A DNA stretch of 27,874 nt from CAYLZN01 sp964387935 (GCA_964387935.1 CAYLZN010000035.1:1-27874); one strand, 5' to 3'. Positions 15,408 to 22,647 are shown, counted from the stretch's first letter. Notes: generated by a model from the letters alone, not told the origin. Translations and numbers: made by a program.

Positions 15408-16196
15408 ATGGGCCGGGCGGCGCGTCTCGTGGTCGGTCTGCTCGTGCTGGTGAACGCCACGTCGGCTCAGGGGCCTCGGCAGGGCGCGATCGCGCGGGGT
15501 CCGCTCGTGCGCGCCGACGCGGGCGAGTCGCGTCGAATCGCGCTGCTCTTCACCGGGCACGAGTTCGCCGAGGGCGCGACGACGATCCTCGACGAGCTGG
15601 CGCGCCGACGCCTGCGCGCCTCGTTCTTCTTGACGGGCGATTTCCTCCGGCGGGAGGAGTTCGCTCCGCTCGTCCGCCGCATGGTCAGTGAGGGCCACTA
15701 CCTCGGGCCGCATTCCGATAAGCACCTGCTCTACGCAGGGTGGGAGGCCTCGCGGCCCACGCTGGTCACGCGCGAGGTCTTCCGACGCGACGTCGAGGAC
15801 AACCTTGCCGAGCTGAGGCGCTTCGGAGTGGACGTGTCGGCGCTGCGCTCCTGGGTGCCAGCCTACGAGTGGTTCAACGACGACATCGTCGCATGGAGTG
15901 AGGCGCTCGGCCTGCGCGTGATCACGTTCACACGCGGCACGAGGGCCAATGCGGACTACACCGGCGAAGACGACACGAACTTCGTCCCGTCGGACGCGAT
16001 CATCGCGAGCATCCTGGCCAGGGAACGCGAGCCGGACGGGCTCGACGGGTTCCTGCTGCTGATGCACGTCGGCTCGGGGCCGGGGCGCCGCGACAAGCTG
16101 CACGACCGCCTCGGCGGGCTCCTGGACGAACTCCTCCGACGCGGCTATCGCTTCGTCCGCGTGGACGAACTGCTGAAGGAAGGCGGCATGGGTTAG
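15408..16196 (+). CDS. Secreted polysaccharide-deacetylase-like protein (CE4/NodB fold, variant motif 1)
   Basis: A 262-residue protein with a signal peptide (MGRAARLVVGLLVLVNATSA, then Q). The NodB-like core includes LLFTGHEFAEGA where active enzymes have TFDDG, then ASFFLTGDFL, and GPHSDKHLLY with the metal-binding pair His102 and His106. Motif 1 thus has Gly-His51-Glu52 instead of two Asp. I recall a group with FTGxEF in this position, so this may be a real subfamily rather than a dead enzyme. The C-terminal LLMHVGSGPGRRDKLHDRL is a typical motif 4/5 region (LxxH). It probably acts on a cell-wall or extracellular glycan. It faces MscS divergently. Confidence 0.82.
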   Translation: MGRAARLVVGLLVLVNATSAQGPRQGAIARGPLVRADAGESRRIALLFTGHEFAEGATTILDELARRRLRASFFLTGDFLRREEFAPLVRRMVSEGHYLGPHSDKHLLYAGWEASRPTLVTREVFRRDVEDNLAELRRFGVDVSALRSWVPAYEWFNDDIVAWSEALGLRVITFTRGTRANADYTGEDDTNFVPSDAIIASILAREREPDGLDGFLLLMHVGSGPGRRDKLHDRLGGLLDELLRRGYRFVRVDELLKEGGMG

Positions 16197-16437
16197 CCTC
16201 AATGCGTCAGACCCTGGGGTCCCGTCAGTGCCAGGTGCCCCGTGCCGGCTGCCTCGTGCGCTGAAGGAACACCCCGGGACGGCGAGGGACGCCGACGGGC
16301 ACACGATCTCACCGGGAGTGACCCAACGCCGCAGTCGTTCTCGCACTGGGGGCCAGCGGTGCGCCGTCGCAAGTGCCCGTCGGCAGGGGCGCACCCGGCA
16401 CAAGGCACCCGGCACACAGTTTCTGACGGATCGAGTT
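16197..16437. repeat. Repeat-rich intergenic region with inverted family C tracts
   Basis: About 240 bp without a convincing gene. A GTGCC-type tract (16225-16262, minus orientation of GGCAC) and a GGCACCC-type tract (16388-16420) face each other as a loose inverted repeat about 125 bp apart. The right end, CAGTTTCTGACGGATCG (16417-16433), reappears inverted and slightly changed beside the tract at 26814-26829. This looks like an old, degenerate non-autonomous element, but no clear ends or target duplications are seen. Confidence 0.5.
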
Positions 16438-16443
16438 TAGACT
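16438..16443 (+). promoter_or_regulatory. Putative -10 of the MntA/HepT-like pair
   Basis: TAGACT ends 6 nt before the ATG at 16450, and CTGGGG between them is too close to serve as a standard ribosome-binding site. This again suggests a leaderless or near-leaderless start. Confidence 0.35.
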
Positions 16444-16449
16444 CTGGGG

Positions 16450-16869
16450 ATGCCGCGCTTGGAGGAGCTCGCGACCGCCTGCCGACGTCACGGCGTGGTG
16501 GCCCTCTACCTGTTCGGCTCCCGAATGGACGATGGCCTAGCGCGACTGCGGGGTCGATCAGTTCCGGCAGGGGGGTCCGACCTCGACGTGGGCGTCCGCT
16601 TTGCGACGCCGCAGTTCAACGCTCAGGCTCTGTCGTCGCTGCAGGTCGCCCTCGAGGACGTCTTCGAGCCCTTGATCGTCGATCTGGTGCCCCTCCAGCG
16701 CGTGGACCCCCTCTTCCAGTACGAAGCAGTCAACGGTCATCGCGTGTTCGAAACAGACTCGACCCAGGCCGACGAGTACGAGCTGCTCGTCATGCGCCGC
16801 GCCGCCGAGTTGGCGCCCCTCCAACGGCAGATTGAGCGGGAGCTGTTCGGCTTCGGGGAACCACGATGA
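16450..16869 (+). CDS. MNT-domain nucleotidyltransferase antitoxin, MntA-like
   Basis: A 139-residue minimal nucleotidyltransferase paired with a HEPN protein. In characterised MntA/HepT pairs the MNT protein blocks the toxin by adding AMP to a tyrosine next to its RNase motif. Active-site parts: FGS (Gly23-Ser24), Asp44 and Asp46 in GGSDLDVGV, Asp78 in IVDLV. The spacing between GS and the first Asp is 19 residues, against about 9-10 usually (the pair at 27255 has 10), so an Arg/Gly-rich loop of about ten residues is inserted in the active-site region. Its stop overlaps the next start (ATGA). Confidence 0.87.
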   Translation: MPRLEELATACRRHGVVALYLFGSRMDDGLARLRGRSVPAGGSDLDVGVRFATPQFNAQALSSLQVALEDVFEPLIVDLVPLQRVDPLFQYEAVNGHRVFETDSTQADEYELLVMRRAAELAPLQRQIERELFGFGEPR

Positions 16870-17321
16870 CGCAGGGTCGAATCGATCCCAAGATCGTCAC
16901 GGACCGCCTGGCCTTGATTCGCGAGTGCCTCGCCGACCTGCGTGCGCTGCCAGCGACGAGCCTCGCGGAGTTCATTGGCGATCGGCGCAATGCCCACGCC
17001 GCCGATTCGCTGCTGCGGAGAAGCATCGAAGCCCTGTTCGATACGGCGCGCCACATTCTCGCGAAGCAGTACTCCGTCGGCGCCCTCGAATACCGCGAGG
17101 TGGCCCGCAAGGCCGTCGAGCACGGCATCGTCGAAGATCCGGTGCTGGGCGCGCGATTCCTTCAGATCGCAGGCTTCCGCAATCGGCTGACTCACCATTA
17201 TGACAACGTCACGCCCGCGGAGTTGTTCGAGCTTCTCGAGCGCGACCTCGGTGACCTCGAAGCCCTCGCCAACGCCCTGAACTCGGCGGCGGCACGTCTC
17301 ACGGCTTCCCGCGACACCTGA
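16866..17321 (+). CDS. HEPN-domain ribonuclease toxin, HepT-like (DUF86)
   Basis: A 151-residue helical protein. GFRNRLTHHYDN contains the Rx4HxY motif of HepT toxins (Arg105, His110, Tyr112). Arg and His form the RNase site, and Tyr is the residue AMPylated by MntA in studied systems. It is apparently full length and intact. It overlaps the MNT gene by 4 bp. The glycosidase gene starts 7 bp downstream with no clear ribosome-binding site, so it may share the transcript. Confidence 0.88.
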   Translation: MTQGRIDPKIVTDRLALIRECLADLRALPATSLAEFIGDRRNAHAADSLLRRSIEALFDTARHILAKQYSVGALEYREVARKAVEHGIVEDPVLGARFLQIAGFRNRLTHHYDNVTPAELFELLERDLGDLEALANALNSAAARLTASRDT

Positions 17322-17328
17322 ATCCGAC

Positions 17329-19563
17329 ATGCCGCCGAGGACGAGCGCGTGCTCCCGTGCCTGCCGGGGCGGGCTCCTCGGCGCGCTGACCCTCACCCTG
17401 CTCGCCGTGGGGCCGCTGGCCCAGGCCCCGGCGCCCTTCGTGCCGATGGCCGTCTGGTACAGCGGCGGCAAGGCCCGCGCCCCCATGCTCTCGCCGATCG
17501 GCCCGGAATCCGAGGCCGAGTGGCGCGCCGATCTGACGACCATCAAGAGCCTCGGGTTCAACACCGTGCGCACGTGGGTCGAGTGGAGCGCCGGAGAGCC
17601 GGGCGAAGGCGAGTACCGCCTCGACAACCTCGACCTGATGCTCCGGCTCGCCGAGCAGCAGGGCCTGCGGGTGATCGTCCAGGTGTACGTCGATTCCGCA
17701 CCCGAATGGGTCGGCCGCAAGTACCCGGACGGTCAGTTCGTCGCCCAGAGCGGCGCCACGATCCGCTCGCAGGCGGCGCCCGGCTTCTGCGTCGATCATC
17801 CCGGCGTGCGCCAGGCTGTCCACGGCTTCTTCAGCCAGGTGGCGCGGCGTGCCTCGGCCAGCCCGGCGTTCCACGCCTACGACCTCTGGAGCGAGCCGGC
17901 CGTCATGAACTGGGCGCTGCCGACCTACGTGCCCAACGCGCAGTTCTGCTACTGCCCGCACAGCATGGCGCGCTTCCGCGAGTGGCTGCAGCGGAAGCAT
18001 GGCTCGCTCACGGCCCTCAATCGTGCCTGGTATCGCACGTTCACCGACTGGAGCGAGGTCGAGCCGCCGCGCTTCGGCACGATCCTGACCTACGCGGATT
18101 TCATGGACTGGCGCGTCTTCATCGGTGACAAGATCGCCGCGGACCTCGCCGGCCGCGCGGCCGCCGTGCGCGAGGTGGACGCGGCCCACCTCGTCACGAG
18201 CCACGCCCCGAATCCCTCGCCGGCCTTTCGCACGCTGGCCGACGCCATGGACGCGTCAGACGACTACCTGATGGCTTCGTCGGTGGACTACTTCGGCACG
18301 AGCTTCTACCCGAAGCTCACGTCCCCCGACCGCGACTTCCCGCTGGAGCGCCGGGCGCTGGTCATGGACCTCGTGCACGCGGTCACGGGCGGCAAGGGCT
18401 TCTTCGTCGGCGAACTGCAGGCGGGATACGGCGTGCACGGGATCATCGCCGGGAACCCCATCACGGGCCGCGATCTCGAACTCTACACCTGGGGCCTGCT
18501 CGCGCGCGGCGCGCGCTCGATCAGCTATTACGCGTTCTACCCGATGAGCACCGGCTACGAATCCGGGGGCTACGGGCTGATCCAGCTCGATGGCACGCTC
18601 ACCGACCGCAGCCGCCGCGCAGGAGCGACCGCCCGCCTCGTGGCCGACAACGCCGACCTGCTGACGGCGGCGACACCGGAGCCCGCACAGGTCGCGGTGG
18701 TCTTCAACCCCCTCGTGCCGCTCCTGGGCGGCGAGCAGGCCTACGGCGATCGACGATCCATGCATCGCGCGATCGCGGGCTACCACCGCATGTTCTTCGA
18801 GCGGAACGTCCGCGTGGACTTTCCCTCCGCGCGCGATCTCCGCGCGGACGCTCTTCGCCGCTACACGCTCGTCATCCTCCCCTACCCGATTCTGCTGTCG
18901 CGCGAGAAGGCGACCGCGCTCGAGGAGTACGTGCACCAGGGCGGGAACCTGTTCGTGGAGGCGAGACCGGGGTGGCAGGACGAACGCGGGCACGCCGAGC
19001 CGATCCTGCCGGGGTTCGGGTGGCACCGCCTGTTCGGCGTGCGCGAGTCACAGGTCCTGCCGGTAAAGCAGGTCGACGTGCGGTGGGGGGAACGACGATT
19101 CACGGGCACCAGCTTCGCCGAGCACTTCGAGCGGCTGGACGAGAACGCGACCGTCGTCGCCACGTTCGAGGACGGCACGCCGGCCGCCTACGAGCGGCGG
19201 CACGGGCGGGGGCGAGCCATCATCCTCGGCACCTTCGTTGGCGAACGCAATCAGCTCGAGCCGGCGCTGATGCACCCGCTGGCGGACATCCTGATCGACT
19301 GGGCCGGTGTGACACGCCCGGCCATGCGGTCGTCGGCCTTCGTCGAGTTGCGACGCGCGTCGGCGCCGAAGGGGGAGCTCGTCGTGCTGCTCAACCACGG
19401 GACGACCGCGGCGGAGGTGGATGCGACCCTGCCGCTGACGGCCCCTCCCGCTCGCGTCCGTGAACTGATCACGGGCGCGTCGCTCCCGACGTCTGCCGCG
19501 TCGCTCGTGGTGCGAACGACGGTCCCGGGCGAGTCGGTGCGGGTGTATCGGGTTGAATACTGA
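17329..19563 (+). CDS. Secreted GH42-like glycoside hydrolase (beta-galactosidase family)
   Basis: A 744-residue exported enzyme: a basic N-region then GALTLTLLAVGPLAQAPAPF as signal peptide. A TIM barrel (about 40-420) has the acid/base Glu189 in DLWSEPAVMNW and the probable nucleophile Glu362 in FVGELQAGYG, the order and spacing of family GH42. Cys154, Cys207 and Cys209 (FCYCPHS) resemble the zinc site of GH42 enzymes, but the fourth position is not Cys. A trimerisation-like domain (about 450-640, with LVILPYPILLSREK) and a C-terminal beta domain (LVVLLNHGTTAAEV) complete it. It likely releases galactose or similar sugars from plant or microbial glycans in the periplasm. The start sits 7 bp after the HEPN gene. 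Confidence 0.87.
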   Translation: MPPRTSACSRACRGGLLGALTLTLLAVGPLAQAPAPFVPMAVWYSGGKARAPMLSPIGPESEAEWRADLTTIKSLGFNTVRTWVEWSAGEPGEGEYRLDNLDLMLRLAEQQGLRVIVQVYVDSAPEWVGRKYPDGQFVAQSGATIRSQAAPGFCVDHPGVRQAVHGFFSQVARRASASPAFHAYDLWSEPAVMNWALPTYVPNAQFCYCPHSMARFREWLQRKHGSLTALNRAWYRTFTDWSEVEPPRFGTILTYADFMDWRVFIGDKIAADLAGRAAAVREVDAAHLVTSHAPNPSPAFRTLADAMDASDDYLMASSVDYFGTSFYPKLTSPDRDFPLERRALVMDLVHAVTGGKGFFVGELQAGYGVHGIIAGNPITGRDLELYTWGLLARGARSISYYAFYPMSTGYESGGYGLIQLDGTLTDRSRRAGATARLVADNADLLTAATPEPAQVAVVFNPLVPLLGGEQAYGDRRSMHRAIAGYHRMFFERNVRVDFPSARDLRADALRRYTLVILPYPILLSREKATALEEYVHQGGNLFVEARPGWQDERGHAEPILPGFGWHRLFGVRESQVLPVKQVDVRWGERRFTGTSFAEHFERLDENATVVATFEDGTPAAYERRHGRGRAIILGTFVGERNQLEPALMHPLADILIDWAGVTRPAMRSSAFVELRRASAPKGELVVLLNHGTTAAEVDATLPLTAPPARVRELITGASLPTSAASLVVRTTVPGESVRVYRVEY

Positions 19564-19564
19564 G

Positions 19565-19616
19565 GGCGTACGGCGTACGACGTACGGCGGCGTACGGACA
19601 AGAAGGCGTACGGCAG
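19565..19616 (+). repeat. Family A GTACGGC element, copy 3
   Basis: Bases 19565-19597 are identical over 33 bp to 15276-15308. A further GGCGTACGGCA unit follows at 19606-19616. It begins 1 bp after the glycosidase stop codon. Confidence 0.92.
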
Positions 19617-19640
19617 GGGGGGCAGACAGGGGGCCCGGCG

Positions 19641-19646
19641 TATGAT
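19641..19646 (+). promoter_or_regulatory. Putative -10 of the DUF2236 gene
   Basis: TATGAT (5/6 match to TATAAT), 18 nt before the GTG at 19665. A GAGG at 19653-19656 could act as ribosome-binding site. No clear -35 is seen. Confidence 0.35.
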
Positions 19647-19664
19647 CCGCTCGAGGTCCCGTGC

Positions 19665-20468
19665 GTGTCCGATCCGGTGATCAGCCCCATCGTCCGGCGC
19701 ATCAACGGCGAGCGCATTGTCGTGCTGGGATGGGGGCGCGCCATCCTCATGCAGGTGGCGCACCCGCTCGTCGGCGCGGGCGTCGCGGCGCACAGCGGGT
19801 TTCGGGAGAGCCCGCTCGCGCCGGTGCGTCGGCTTCACGCCACGGTCAGCGCCATGCTGGCCCTCTCCTTCGGCGAGGAAGACGAGGCCGACCGGGCCGC
19901 GCGACGCATCCGCTCGACGCACGATCGGGTGCACGGCAGGCTCGAGGCCGACACCGGCCCGTTCCCGGCGGGCACGCGATACTCCGCGCACGATCCCGCG
20001 CTGCTGCTCTGGGTCCACGCGACACTGCTCGATTCGATCCTGCTCTTCTACGAGCGAACCGTCGGTTCGCTGACGCCAGCAGAGCGGGATGAGTACCTGG
20101 CGGCAGCCGCGCACGGCATGCAGAAAGTGGGCCTGCCCGCCGTGTCCACACCGCGAACAGTGTCGGCCCTCCGCGCCTATCTCGACGGCGTGCTGAATGG
20201 TGGGACGCTTGCCGTGACGCCGACCACGCGCGCCGTCGCCGACGCGGTGCTCAGCCCGCGGTTCGGATGGCTCGCCGCACCGCTGACGCGGACGCAGCGG
20301 CTGGTCACGATTGGACTGCTGCCGCCCTCGGTTCGCGAGCTGTTCGGGTATCGGTGGGACGCGCGGCGCGAGCACCGGCTGCAACAGGTGCTCGCGGTGC
20401 TGCGACGCGTTCGTCAGCGCTCGCCGGATCGGATGACGCGGTGGGCGGGGGCCCGTCCCCGGGCCTGA
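19665..20468 (+). CDS. DUF2236/MpaB-type oxygenase family protein
   Basis: A 267-residue all-helical protein of the DUF2236 family (ER-bound oxygenase MpaB / rubber oxygenase Lcp catalytic domain), in which a heme b is bound by conserved His. Family stretches seen: LGWGRAILMQVAHPLVGAGV near the start (residues 22-41), RSTHDRVHGRL, and YSAHDPALLLWVHATLLDS in the middle. Substrates of bacterial members are mostly unknown. GTG at 19665 gives MSDPVISPIV, and GAGG lies about 8 nt upstream. The stop codon (20466-20468) falls in the loop of a strong palindrome, so the last residues (ARPRA) are encoded by repeat DNA, a hint that the C-terminus was altered by repeat insertion. Confidence 0.85.
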   Translation: MSDPVISPIVRRINGERIVVLGWGRAILMQVAHPLVGAGVAAHSGFRESPLAPVRRLHATVSAMLALSFGEEDEADRAARRIRSTHDRVHGRLEADTGPFPAGTRYSAHDPALLLWVHATLLDSILLFYERTVGSLTPAERDEYLAAAAHGMQKVGLPAVSTPRTVSALRAYLDGVLNGGTLAVTPTTRAVADAVLSPRFGWLAAPLTRTQRLVTIGLLPPSVRELFGYRWDARREHRLQQVLAVLRRVRQRSPDRMTRWAGARPRA

Positions 20469-20519
20469 AGGGCCCGGGGCTCCGAATCCTCCGAACGCCT
20501 CAAAGGCCCGGGGCTCCGA
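20457..20519. repeat. Family B palindrome plus direct repeat
   Basis: CCCCGGGCC (20457-20465), loop TGAAG, GGCCCGGGG (20471-20479): a perfect 9-bp stem. GGCCCGGGGCTCCGA then occurs at 20471-20485 and 20505-20519. This is the reverse orientation of the CGGAGCGCCGGGCC units at 920-950. It may terminate transcription of the DUF2236 gene. Confidence 0.8.
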
Positions 20520-20553
20520 CCTTGCGCCTTGAGCCGTGAGCCCTGAGCCCGCC

Positions 20554-21072
20554 CTACTGAATGGGCGTATCCGGTGCGGTGAACGGCATCGCCGGCGGCG
20601 TCGCCGTGATGTTCTGCCAGATCGTGGCCGACTGGCTGGTCGCGAACGACCGATTGCCGGTGGTGCCGAAATCGGCCGGCGTGGCCGTCGCGTAGTACGA
20701 CAGCTCCGTCGGCGTCCCGTTGCAGTCGTCTGGTCCGGCCGCGCCGCCGGCCGACGCCATGGTGACCGTGAAGCCGCTCTTCAGCACCGTGGCCGCCATC
20801 GTCAGATCTGGCGACAGGAACCCTTCAGTTCCCCCTGGACACGACACCGCCAGCGTCGTCAGCAGCACGGCGTACCCGCCGTTGGCGGCGGAGGCCGAAT
20901 AGGTCGCCTGGCCGGCGTTGATGGCCCGCAGCGAGCCGATGGCCGAGGCCTCGTTGCCGGACATGCGTGCCCGCATGAGCCCCGGGATGGCGATCGCCGC
21001 GATGATGCCGATGATGGCCACCACGATCAGCAACTCGATGAGCGTGAAGCCGCGGTCCCTGCGCACAGTCAT
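20554..21072 (-). CDS. Type IV pilin-like / pseudopilin protein
   Basis: A 172-residue prepilin. The short leader MTVRRDRG ends in Gly8, followed by FTLIELLIVVAIIGIIAAIA, the class III signal with Glu at mature position 5. A prepilin peptidase would cleave after Gly8 and N-methylate Phe. The hydrophobic helix anchors it in the inner membrane before assembly. Two cysteines (in VSCPGG and DDCNG) may form the usual disulfide of the C-terminal loop. The Ser/Thr/Ala-rich globular part resembles PilA-like proteins of Acidobacteriota. Start ATG with GGGG about 7-10 nt upstream. No pilus or secretion machinery is nearby. Confidence 0.9.
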   Translation of the reverse strand: MTVRRDRGFTLIELLIVVAIIGIIAAIAIPGLMRARMSGNEASAIGSLRAINAGQATYSASAANGGYAVLLTTLAVSCPGGTEGFLSPDLTMAATVLKSGFTVTMASAGGAAGPDDCNGTPTELSYYATATPADFGTTGNRSFATSQSATIWQNITATPPAMPFTAPDTPIQ

Positions 21073-21367
21073 CGCCGTTCCCCCCTCACTGGGTTCGACG
21101 CCGCGCGCCGGTCGATGGCCGGGAACGCGGACGGGGTCCCATGGTACTCCACGGGCCTCGCGGCGCGGCATCGACGCGGAGAGTGCCAGATCCTTGCCGT
21201 GGGCCGGATCGGCCTCGTGCGGGCTTTCATGCCGCAAATCCGCGATCGGCATGCGCGTGCCTGGCCGGCTGTTCCTGGCGAGGCGGGCCGGGCGACGACC
21301 TTTGTTCGCCGGTGGGGCGAGGATCGGCGAGACGAACGGGCGACGGGACCTGCCCGTCGGGTGGTCG
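21073..21367. other. Intergenic region, no gene found
   Basis: 295 bp between the pilin start and the ATPase stop. Open frames here lack support. It should contain the pilin promoter. A hairpin CGACGGG-acctg-CCCGTCG (21341-21359) lies just past the ATPase stop on the minus strand and may end that transcript, but it has no U-run. Confidence 0.5.
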
Positions 21368-22522
21368 TCAGCCCTGGAATAGCTTCGCGTCCGGCCGCAG
21401 CTGGCCGAGGAACGCCGCGACCGGTACGATCCACACGCCCTCGCGACGTTCGCGGTACGTGCCTCGATAAAGGAACACCCGCACCGCTTCAGGGTAGTCG
21501 TGGCCGAAGGCGGCCAGGCCACGCAGATCCTCCGCCCGCACCTGTGCGGTGTTCTTGACCTCCACCGCGACGATGCCAGCGGCACCGTAGATCACGAAGT
21601 CGACCTCGACGCCGGAACGGGTGCGCCAGTAGAAGAGCCCGTTGCGGCCGGCGCCGTAGGCGATCCACGCGCGGAGGTGCTGGGCCACGAGGCCCTCGAG
21701 CGCAGCGCCCTCGATCTCCGCCGGGCGATCAAGAGGACCTGAGGGTCGAAGGGATCGAAAGACGCCGGCATCGAAGAGATAGAACTTCGGATGCGCCGCC
21801 GTCTCGCGTTGGGCGCGCCTGGTGAACACGGGCACCCGGAACGACAGGAGCAGGTCCTCCAGCACGTCGACGTACCCGGCGGTCGTCTTGCGTTCGACCT
21901 GGCACTCCCGCGCGACGTTGGCCACGTTGAGGACCGCGCCGTGGGAGAAGCTGATCGCCTCGAGGAAGCGGGCGAACGCCCCGACGTTGCGTGTCCAGCC
22001 TTCGACGCGGACCTCTTCATCGAGGTAGAGCGATGCGTACGCCCGCAGGACGTCTGCCGGTTGCTCCGCGGCGACCACGAGAGGCACCAACCCGCGCGTC
22101 AGCGCGGCCCCGAGGTCGAACGCGCGCAGCTCGGTGGCCATGAACGGGTGAAGCGACCGCATCACGGCACGGCCGGCCAGGAGGTCGACGCCACCCCGCC
22201 GCAGTTTGCGGGCACTGGATCCCGTGAGCACGAAACGGCGTCTCGGCCTGGACTCGATCAACCCGTGGACGACGCCGAGCAGTTCAGGGACGCGTTGGAC
22301 TTCATCGATGACGATCGTGGCGCCGGGTGGCGTTGGTGCGACGAGGTCGCGCAGCCGTTCGGGCCGCGCCAGCAGTTCCCGTGCAAGGTCGGGCTGCAGG
22401 AGGTCCAGGAGGAGGGCGTCTGGCAGGGTCTGCCTGAGCCAGGTGGTCTTGCCGGTGCCGCGGGGACCAAACAGGATGAAGCTCTGGCGGGGCGGCGAAA
22501 GAAATCGACTGAGTATTTCCAT
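21368..22522 (-). CDS. AAA ATPase with DUF4143 domain
   Basis: A 384-residue ATPase of the AAA_14/DUF4143 group. Walker A is GPRGTGKTT (19-27) and Walker B is TIVIDEVQR (Asp73, Glu74). A winged-helix-like segment follows (NVANVARECQVERKTTAGYV). The C-terminal DUF4143 part has a PD-(D/E)XK-like pattern: YWRTRSGVEVDFVI then VAVEVKN. Such proteins are common in bacterial accessory regions; proposed roles include DNA binding or defence, but none is proven. ATG at 22522 fits the usual N-terminus (MEILSRFLSPP). The region upstream shows an extended -10 (TGCTATCAT) about 33 nt before it. Confidence 0.87.
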   Translation of the reverse strand: MEILSRFLSPPRQSFILFGPRGTGKTTWLRQTLPDALLLDLLQPDLARELLARPERLRDLVAPTPPGATIVIDEVQRVPELLGVVHGLIESRPRRRFVLTGSSARKLRRGGVDLLAGRAVMRSLHPFMATELRAFDLGAALTRGLVPLVVAAEQPADVLRAYASLYLDEEVRVEGWTRNVGAFARFLEAISFSHGAVLNVANVARECQVERKTTAGYVDVLEDLLLSFRVPVFTRRAQRETAAHPKFYLFDAGVFRSLRPSGPLDRPAEIEGAALEGLVAQHLRAWIAYGAGRNGLFYWRTRSGVEVDFVIYGAAGIVAVEVKNTAQVRAEDLRGLAAFGHDYPEAVRVFLYRGTYRERREGVWIVPVAAFLGQLRPDAKLFQG

Positions 22523-22555
22523 AATGAGTCGCAATTCGGAATCATCGATTCCCAG

Positions 22556-22564
22556 ATGATAGCA
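22556..22564 (-). promoter_or_regulatory. Putative extended -10 of the DUF4143 ATPase gene
   Basis: On the minus strand TGCTATCAT fits TGnTAnnnT, with a predicted leader of about 27 nt. The stretch from here to the start codon is the most AT-rich DNA nearby. Confidence 0.4.
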
Positions 22565-22622
22565 CTTGAGCGGATGTTCTCGGCGCCAGGCACCCGACAC
22601 GGGGGCGTCGGGCATCGCGTGC

Positions 22623-22628
22623 TAGCAT
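22623..22628 (+). promoter_or_regulatory. Putative extended -10 of the PI-PLC-like gene
   Basis: TGCTAGCAT (TAGCAT at 22623-22628) matches TGnTAnnnT and shares TAGCAT with the site at 975-980. Here a GGAGG (22639-22643) lies between the promoter and the TTG start at 22648, so the leader is short but has a ribosome-binding site. Confidence 0.4.
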
Positions 22629-22647
22629 CCGCCTCGCCGGAGGCACC

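Noticed and set aside
14340..16415. Long minus-strand frame covering the deacetylase gene and parts of MscS
   Set aside because: It reads MscS in the wrong frame and crosses the GTACGGC array. Both real genes have clear family motifs.
16242..16835. Open plus-strand frame overlapping the MNT gene
   Set aside because: It starts in repeat DNA and has no motif; the MNT frame has the full GS/DxD/D site.
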